From positions 1-64,000 of the forward strand of contig JAUGWO010000025.1 in NCBI GenBank assembly GCA_049724395.1: 64,000 bases of DNA. The letters are read 5' to 3'. The position numbers and the translations under genes were made by a program. How positions within the stretch are numbered: the first letter of the stretch is position 1; each line of letters begins with the position of its first letter. The notes beneath the pieces were generated by a model. The model worked only from the letters and a program-made list of their open reading frames with translations. It did not search any database and had not been told where the DNA came from. Of this stretch, positions 56,298 through 64,000 are shown one piece after another. Source of the stretch: Spongospora subterranea f. sp. subterranea (lineage: Eukaryota; Endomyxa: Phytomyxea; Phytomyxea; Plasmodiophorida).

Positions 56298-59200
56298 TTA
56301 CACATACGCGTTATTGTGTAATAACAGAACATTTCGAGCCAGTGTTATCTGAAGTCGAAAACGGAGATGTACTCGATTCGAAATATACGTGAGCAAATCG
56401 CTTGGTGTAACTTCTAACGTCAGCTCGTCCAGAATAACATCTGTCTCCGGAGACATTGCATGGAAAGGAATCATCAGAGCCAATGAAGATTGTTGTACGA
56501 CGATGAGGCAAACGAATGTTGTAGAATCAACCGAGAGCGGGGTCTCTTGATTATCGAATAGGTGTGAAAATCGATCGAAAGTAACGGAACAGGAATCGAA
56601 TCGTGTATATGCCAGGTGATGATAGATTACATCCTGAATTAGGTTATTGTATTGGTTGCACTGTCAAAATTTCCAATTCGACAAGGCTCGAACATTCTCT
56701 TTCCTTTGTTTGATACGCGTTGCATTGGAAATCCTGTAAAACGTTGAAAAAACAGCGTCTGAAGATGCGATTTATGAAAGAGAAATACATGGCCTTCGAA
56801 GTCTTCAATCGCCTGGCAGTCCCCATGACAGCTTTGGAGATCGATTTCGTGGATGGAGGTGTGACACACACAGATGAATCCACATGAACGTTCCTATCCA
56901 GTGCGCGAGAACTCGACGCCAACGCTTCGCTTTCCGGTGTGGTGCTCTTGGATACAACGGGCGATGGGCGTTTACTGGAACGCGCCGGGGATGGCGTCAT
57001 CGAAGTCATAACAGATCGAAATATGGGCCGTGCAGGAACAATAACAGGCTGCTTTACAGCAGACGCTGCTTCACGATGTAAAGTGTCAATTTCAGACGTC
57101 GCAGTCTTGAAAACAGAAAATTAACATTCCTTGGGGTATAACAGCGAAAAAATAACGCGATGATGGCCAACGCAACGTACCTGTAGCTGAGCATGTAAAT
57201 CATTGACTTGAATGCGTAAGGATTTGATGAGGGAAGAGGCACGTCCATCTATCATCTCCACCTGGTAAATGGGACGGTAAGGAAAGCAACATGTCGAGTC
57301 CGTTCACATACCTTCCTGACGCGCTGAGCAAACGTCAATGTGCATTGAGTCTCGGCCAAATCAGCTGGGTCAGGCGACAAATGGCTACGAGAAAGGGACC
57401 ATTGTAAAAATTGGGATTCTTGACAAGCTAAGCAATTACCATAAAACAACTGTTCGGCCAGTTCCACCTGAACAACAATAATCAGCAGTCTGAGACCCGA
57501 AATATAGAATAGGTAACATCAACCCAATGAATTCTGCAAGAGATTTGTTAGAACCGAATCGCGATATGGGACGTGCCCCGGCGCAGAATTTTGTGATCTG
57601 ATGGCAAGAAATCAGATTCAACTGATCGTCAAAAATCCATAGAATTGAAGCAAATCATAGAATTACTTAGAGGTAGTTGATTTAGATGACTGAGCTTTAT
57701 ACAGCGCGTTAATGACCTAAACTCCTGTTTTTGAAACCACATCCGATGGATCAGTGGGACGACGTACATTTCCTAGCGCTGACAGCGACCGGTTAATATA
57801 ACCTGCTTCGCGAAGTTGTGCTCTGCATTCAATTGTAACTCTCTAAACACACCTGAGCCAATCAAGCTCACATCTCTTTTCTTACCCGGAGACCATACTT
57901 CGCACAACCCGCTCCTATAAAATCCAGTTAACACACACGCGCGCCAGAAACACAGAATTGCCCAGAGAACAACTTACGCTGCCGCAAAGATCGGTTAATG
58001 TAAGTGTAGAATAAAGTCGGCCATGAAGTTCGAGGTGAATCATGAATACGCAATGAGATCTGAAAGTACATTTACATTTCAGTGGCGATTTTCGAAACGA
58101 AGAGGATCAATCAAATGGAATAATCGTGAGAAACACAAGGATGAAATTGTGATTATGATCAGACCGACCTAGATGATTGATCATTAAGAGCTGTAGCGCT
58201 AGTCTGTCGTGAATCGATCGCCCTCAGGCATAATGTAGCAACCTGCACACCAAGGATCAGCGGCAACAACTTTAGAAAATTACTATACTGACCTGAGCAG
58301 CATTGACGACCACAATTGATTCGGCTCCGGCGACGGTTTTATTACCCGCCGCGTCATTCCGAATTTTCAACGAAGTTGCTGCATCTGTCGGAGCAATTAT
58401 ATAATTTGGAGGAAAAAACCCAATTTGAGACATTGAATACCGTTATTAGCGAGTAGATCACGAATCATTTCATTATAGATCTCTACGATTTGCAAGCGCA
58501 CGAGAAACTCGCCTTCGGTTCTAACCCTCTGAGAAGCGGAATTATATACAAACCCGTGCTCCAATGAAATGAGCAAGCGTACCTGAGCGCATTCGTGGAA
58601 AACGCATTGAGAAGCGAGCAGCATTAGCCCTGGAGTTGTATCATCGCCCATCATCGTAAACGTTTTCCCACTCCCAGTTTGCCCATATGACATGAAAGTG
58701 ACGTTGTAACCGTTGCAGCAGGAAATTGCTAATGGATGCATTTCATCCCAGAGATGCGTATGCTGGGCGGTTTCGCCAAACACGTAGTCGAATGACGCAG
58801 CTGGTCCATCTGTTTTGCCAATGTGTGAGAAAGCGGCTTGCCGATGCATAGGGCTAACGCACCTGACAAGCGTAGAGTACACTCATCTAGACACTTAATG
58901 ACAGAGTCATCAGTTGCTCGAGGACGAATACGAACAAAAACTCTATGGAAAACAACAGCATAGGTAAACAAATAGAAATTGAGCTATAGAGTGGAGCTGC
59001 ATGGAAGCGAATTTCGAAAATATCAGGAGAAAAACATGAAAAGCCAGTCAAATCTATGTACGAACTTGCTCACAATGATGAGTATCATATTACCGAATAT
59101 GACCCTGAAGGTCGATTAGCTTATTGCTCATAGACTTATAGCGTTGCTGTTGATGCCTGATACGCGCCGTCTGCTGTTCTGATAATCTCTATGCAGATAT

Positions 59201-59885
59201 GCGTTACGAACAACGCGCAACATTGAGAGAGCAAGCAGGCAAACATTGAGGCGGAGGCGATATGAATCGCAATTGCGGATCAGCTCTTCTTGTGTTTGGC
59301 GAACAACTTGACGAACACCCAGCGATAAGTGACGCAACGAGGTGATTGATTCCTGTACCTAGATTAGGAGATCAGCAAGAGAAGCCATCCTGGCTATGAA
59401 AAGAGACGATGTACTCTTGGAAGTACAATCGTAGAGCAGTTATTTCCAGGTTGGGCAGCGGGACTAACAAAGAATCAACCGAATGTTTCTGAAATGTAAT
59501 GATCGATGGTTACATTGGAGTACGTTCGGTTTGTACAACATGTTGATATTCTTTCAATTCAAGTTGCAGTTGACTAATCTGATGAACTCGTCTATTAGAA
59601 AAATTTGCAGAGGTTAGGACTTGTTTCAAAAAACCTGATCGTGAGCGATGCCCAGTTCTTTGTCTTTCGCTTGTAATTTGGAAATATAAACACGATGCAA
59701 GGACATTGCCAACGCCGTCTGAGGTGTATCGCCTATACACGCTTCAGAATAAAAAAAACACATGATCATAAATACAAGCCATCAGCAACAAAATTCCAGA
59801 GCGGCTCTGCGAACCGCAATTCGTGAATCCAAACATAAAGATTCCGACCTCTATGAGGCGACATTTGCGAAGCCCTATCTGACAT
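56298..59885 (-). CDS. Kinesin-14 (motor preceded by coiled coil) with C-terminal extension
   Basis: This is a minus-end-directed type kinesin. The first exon, MSDRASQMSPHR at 59885, splices to GDTPQTALAMSLHRVYISKL and a coiled coil (about 59140-59740). The neck KSMSNKLIDLQGHIR joins across an intron to VFVRIRPRATDD (about 58940), as in kinesin-14, where the motor follows the stalk. Motor motifs are the P-loop SYGQTGSGKTFTMMGDD (about 58650-58690), IYNEMIRDLL, switch I NDQSSRSH (about 58165), switch II as DLCGSERVV (DLAGSE in most kinesins), REAGYINRSLSALGN, VPYRDSVLTNLLQNSLG and ETQCTLTFAQRVRKV (about 57320). After the motor comes a helix, a Ser/Pro-rich linker (PSPARSSKRPSPVVSK) and a 120-residue frame (56298-56650) with PETDVILDELTLEVTPSDLL. 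That extension is unusual for kinesin-14; it might be a separate gene. Confidence 0.85.
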
Positions 59886-60280
59886 TATAGCGTTATTTCA
59901 AACCCATGCACAAACGTGTGTTCAGGGGATCTGGATATCGCCACCAGTGAAAAAAAAAACAGGCGCTCGGCGTAAAGTACAACACCAATGTGAGAATGGG
60001 GGTTCCGGCATTCAGGCGCAACCAACTCATAAAGTCGCTGTCACTGTTGAGTGTATGTTCACACCTTCACGTGGTCACGGTCATCAGGTGTACCGACTAC
60101 AGTCAGACTACCCACAGCCGAGTACGAGGCCCCCCTGTTCTCGGCGCAATTGTAGGCCGCGCACCTGTTCCGGTCAACACACGGTTTTGACGATTTCTCA
60201 AATTTAAACCTTTCGGTCGGATTGACAGCTGCGATTGTATTTGTTAAAATATGATTATTTTGTGTGTCCCGGGAATGTTG
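59886..60280. other. Spacer between kinesin-14 and DNAI4
   Basis: About 395 bases, expected to contain the kinesin promoter and the DNAI4 3' end, since both genes are on the minus strand. Overlapping plus-strand frames (59947-60207) look like chance. No motif is supported. Confidence 0.35.
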
Positions 60281-63200
60281 TTATTCGTCTTTGGACAGGA
60301 CCTGCACCAGTCGTGTCCGCTGCTGTTCAACGGACCCGCAATCTGACATGCCATGGACCCTGAACACCTCTATGCGCCCGTCCCTGGTGCCTGCTGCAAC
60401 AATCGGAGCATTTACACCGAATAGTACTGACGATAGCTTAGTCCCCGGTTGCATCGTCTCGCTAACCCATGGATTTACTGTAGAATTTTGTATATTCCAG
60501 ACCTAAACATTCCGTCATATCCCCAGCTGAAAAGTTTAAACGCTTGTCGCTTACGTCGAGTCGCCCATCTCGCGACGCTGACGCGAAAACACATGAATTA
60601 TTCGAAGACCAATCGATGTCCATTATGTAATCATATCCGCTTTGCAAGGTCAATATCGGCTGGGTAGATTTCTGACAGATTCACAAGTTGGATACACAGC
60701 CTTTTCATCAAATCTAGCCACATTGGGCAGCGGTCATCGGTTGATTTTTACCTGTGTCCACAGGCGAACGGTACAATCAGTTGAAGCGGTGACAAATGCG
60801 TCATCAAGGAATGGCGATATTTTGACGCGATTGACCGGACCGGTATGACCGAAATAGCTCTCGATGACCTATCGAGGATCGAATATTCAGGCAAGATGTC
60901 AATCGGTGCCACGACAACCAAAAGAAGATGCAAATCGAAATACAATTGGGACGATTAACCAGCAAACCTGTTCATTATATGATTTTGAGCACTTATGAAT
61001 GACGCCATCCTCAGTTCCAGCAAGGTATTGCGTCGAGTCAACACGAGAGAAATCAAAGCAGAGACTGGATCCTTGGCGGTTGATCATTCCTTCCCCTGTT
61101 GCAATGCGTCGCTGAGTAGCCTGTAACATCGCTTTGGAAACCGTTAGCGAACCTGTTTCCCCGATCTGCGATTGATCATGTATTCGCTTCAAGATCATGA
61201 TATCCTGCGCGAACAATCCCTTCTTCATGCTCCATTGTTTGACGTGCCCATCTGTTGAAATGGATATGACTGACTCGGCGTTTTGCGTCCCTTTGGCGTT
61301 CCATTTAACACCCCAGACAGGATCGCTATGGTTGTGCGTTCCATGCGATGCGCGAAGAGCTGGAGCATCGCCACTAGTACGAATATCATATATCGCCATT
61401 GACCCATCATATAAACCCACTATGCAAATTCGATATTTCAAGATGCTGAAAACATATGTTGTAAAAGAGCGGAGAACGATCAAGATTTACCTGCTAGTAA
61501 TTGTGGGTGATCAGTGCTGAAATCAAGGCATGTCACACCCACCGACGACTTGATCAAACGTGTTGGACATTCAGGATTACTCAGTGTCCATAGAGCAATC
61601 AAACCAGGACTGACACCGTCAACTACAGTAGGATTTGAGTTGTGAAGCCCAACACGGATCCGAAGAACAAACCAGTTGTGTTAGAAACTTTCTACTAAAA
61701 ATTGTCGAAATTCACAGAAAGTTGGCAGTTAACCAGGAACGGTGAAAGATGTAATCCGGTGGCATGTGCCTTGTTTACCATTTTTGGCACTATCTGCAAA
61801 CTCAACTGGGCCATATCCCGCTGCAAGAAGATCGCGGTTTGAACGATTCCAGTCCATCGCGTTGATGTTGTGACCAGCTCTAGTCGTAAGAAAAGTCAAG
61901 TTCAACCGCCAGTAACAAGAGACATATATTTTGTATTCATCGAAGCCATGGCTCAAAATGAAAAAGGCAAATAATCTTGGCAAACTCTTTAAGCGTCTTA
62001 TGAAATTGGACAAAACGGTTGTCAAGTTCAGAAAACAATAAATACTAGCAAGATCTGTATGATCCAATGGCGTGATAAATCTTACACAGCTACTGATGTG
62101 TATGTCCATAGTTTTTCCAGGTCGGCAATCCCATCATCAACCCCAGTTGTTTCCACATCAGAAGCTTTCGTCAAAACAGATGCACTCCTCTCCAAAACTG
62201 GTTTCCTATATAACCAGAAATCATCACCTAAAGCATACGACAATAACTCGAATAGAACTTGAGCACAATCAACGTAAAATTTCCACGTCACGAAACTGAT
62301 AGCCAGTTCGAGTACTTTTCTGGCGAAGATGACTGCAATAGTTGCCGAGCTCGGTTCCGATATGATAGATGCTTAGAATGGATCTCATTCTGTATAATAG
62401 CCTTCTCCATAATCGTCAACGACCTCAACAGATTCGCATATTTTTCAACGGGCGGCTTTTGCTCTAGCACACAATATTGATCAGACAACGATTGTCGAAA
62501 AGAACAGCTAATTAATTCCTCAATTAATTGACTGAATGAAAGTAAACGACGACGATGGAATCTATAATAATTCTACAATATTTGACCTACTTATTACTTG
62601 CTGGCCAGACTCATGACTAGAGTCATATATGTCCCATTTTGAGCTTTGACATGACACCTGAATATATATATTCAATGGAGTTGAAAATAAAGAACTCAAG
62701 CTTGATGGAGAACATGGAATACAAGGGTGTCTATTGAAAATAAAGAATTTACATTTGCTTTACTGGGCGGCAGTGCCTGTGCTTCCTTGTTTTTCTTGGG
62801 CAGATTGAAGGTTCGCGCTGCCCGCTCGGACACAGTTGCCCGGTGTTCCAAGCGCTTCGCATATGATGCATTTGCAGCCTAAAACTCAACTATCAAACAA
62901 GGATACTTGAATGTATAGATATATAATCTTTTGATCAGAACAAAGAAATCACTTCCTGGTGGATAATGCCCAAGTTTCGCGATATTACAAAGAACAGTCC
63001 AAGTAAACACCTCGGTTTGGGCAGCGAGTTCTGTGTGCTTAGACCACACACATAACGACGGCAGATCCAATAACGTGTAAGTTGTTGACTCGGATAGGCG
63101 TATCTCCAGTAATTTGTTGAGCTCCAATGCTGTATACTCGAATGGTGGCAAAACAACCGCAGCCTAATAACTCAAAGAGCATTCAGAAACAAAAAATCGG

Positions 63201-63933
63201 TTAGAAATAGAAGCGTGATACTAAATCGCTCGGTGAACGTAGCCTATTGTTGGAGTTTTTAATTCGTAATTAACTTTGGCCGAATAAATAACGAATTTGT
63301 GTGGCGAAATTAATGGAAGAAATGGAGCATCTTACGTTTTGCTGGACTGCGGTGGTGTTTGCAGAATGTGCCTCGTCCCGACGATTTTCAAAGTCGGAAC
63401 TGAGTTCAGCTTCGTCTACGTCGACATCACTATTGCCACCACTGTGGACGTCGTTGGCGGCCGCAGCAGAATCCGAATTATCAGATGTATCGACACTTAG
63501 TGACGATGAACCCCCTTCGATATAGTTTTTATTGGAACCTGAGCGGAATATCTTATGAGAGTCCCGATGATGACAAACAGATCAACATGCGCTGTAGCTG
63601 ATAATTCAGATTCAGACAGCGTAACAATACAGAAGGTGTTCCACAGATCTCGACAAACGATGAACATACCTTCTCTGGAGCTAATGTTGGTACCGCGGCT
63701 GGCGCTTGATGGAGCAGCAGATATCTGACTCCCGTTATCGGTTGCGGCCGACCCACGATGCTAAGTGCCAATGTGTCAAACATAAGCCCACCACATCGTT
63801 GGGGAGAAATATGGATCAAATGATGAAAAGTCTATCAATTTCAATTGATACAGCAGTCAAGTATAACAAATGGACAGAAGCTTAAGATTACCTTTTTCCC
63901 TGATGATTTGCTGGACCCAGATTTTTTTGACAT
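60281..63933 (-). CDS. DNAI4: Axonemal dynein intermediate chain DNAI4 / WDR78 (IC138-like)
   Basis: DNAI4/IC138 is the regulatory intermediate chain of the inner-arm dynein I1/f that controls flagellar waveform. From the right, an N-terminal Lys/Ser stretch (MSKKSGSSKSSGKK at 63933) is followed by an acidic region with DVDVDEAELSSDFEN (about 63390-63430). Next come LSESTTYTLLDLPSLCVWSK (about 63035-63090), ARTFNLPKKNKEAQ (about 62780-62820) and LTIMEKAIIQN with HLSYRN (about 62360-62420), the ME..I.QN..H...L.YR pattern of DNAI4. The WD40 part has INAMDWNRSNRDLLAAGYG (about 61815-61870), VGLYDGSMAIYDIRTSG (61370-61420), DPVWGVKWN, ISTDGHVKQW and a TEDGVIHKC blade. The last blade has IVAAGTRDGRIEVFRVHG and the stop TAA at 60281. 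The start may lie beyond the window, as the frame upstream of the Met is open to the edge. Short introns throughout. Confidence 0.88.
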
Positions 63934-64000
63934 TCCGGATTTGGAGTTTGTATCGAGCGGCAACGGGGTGCAATCGATTCCGTTGATCACGACACGAGAT

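Noticed and set aside
60281-63933. DNAI1 or DNAI2 (outer-arm) identity for the dynein intermediate chain
   Set aside because: The N-terminal TLLDLPS and ME..IIQN..H...L.YR patterns and the last blade followed by a short tail fit DNAI4 better.

Overview
This is a nuclear genome window from a flagellated, intron-dense eukaryotic microbe. The clearest genes are broken by many short introns, mostly about 35 to 70 bases, with GT donors and TTCAG or TATAG-type acceptors. One gene encodes an axonemal dynein intermediate chain, so the organism builds motile flagella. I cannot name the species. The mix of short introns, flagellar genes and abundant transposon debris fits a protist such as a stramenopile, rhizarian or chytrid-like lineage, but that is inference.

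Layout. 1-19 kb is a transposon graveyard. It holds a broken Ty3/gypsy element (minus strand), an array of about 54 tandem units directly upstream of its gag region, a MULE transposase tail, a pair of long inverted repeats enclosing about 3.3 kb of unrecognised repeat-bearing coding sequence, a second Ty3/gypsy end, a LINE cut off by a 37-bp satellite, a 560-bp tandem duplication of an unknown coding family, and two inverted hAT transposase remnants. 19.6-28.7 kb is a complete multi-exon acetyl-CoA carboxylase gene. 29.1-33.0 kb is a protein with five cyclic-nucleotide-binding folds, no kinase domain and an N-terminal acylation signal. 33-36.8 kb is gene-poor and repeat-rich, including two more copies of the 15-16 kb family. 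37.3-40.4 kb is the exocyst subunit Sec6 (minus), 41.7-46.1 kb the cohesin subunit Scc3/STAG (plus) and 46.2-48.8 kb a NEDD1-type gamma-tubulin recruiter (minus). A tRNA-Ser(CGA) follows, together with a 335-bp duplication rooted in its 3' end. A small two-TM membrane protein, unrecognised frames and several repeats fill 49.8-56 kb. A C-terminal-motor kinesin-14 (56.3-59.9 kb) and DNAI4/IC138 (60.3-63.9 kb) close the window, both on the minus strand.

The host genes are not an operon. Three of the last five recognised protein genes (NEDD1, kinesin-14, DNAI4) do serve microtubule organisation, spindle or axoneme. The most unusual items are the five-fold cyclic-nucleotide-binding protein, the repeat-domain protein enclosed by MULE-like inverted repeats (a C-x-h-x-x-C-G ... 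WG ... CP module in three copies), and the dispersed QELP-SQPT-IKEWF family. All coordinates for spliced genes are spans read by eye; exon boundaries need transcript evidence.
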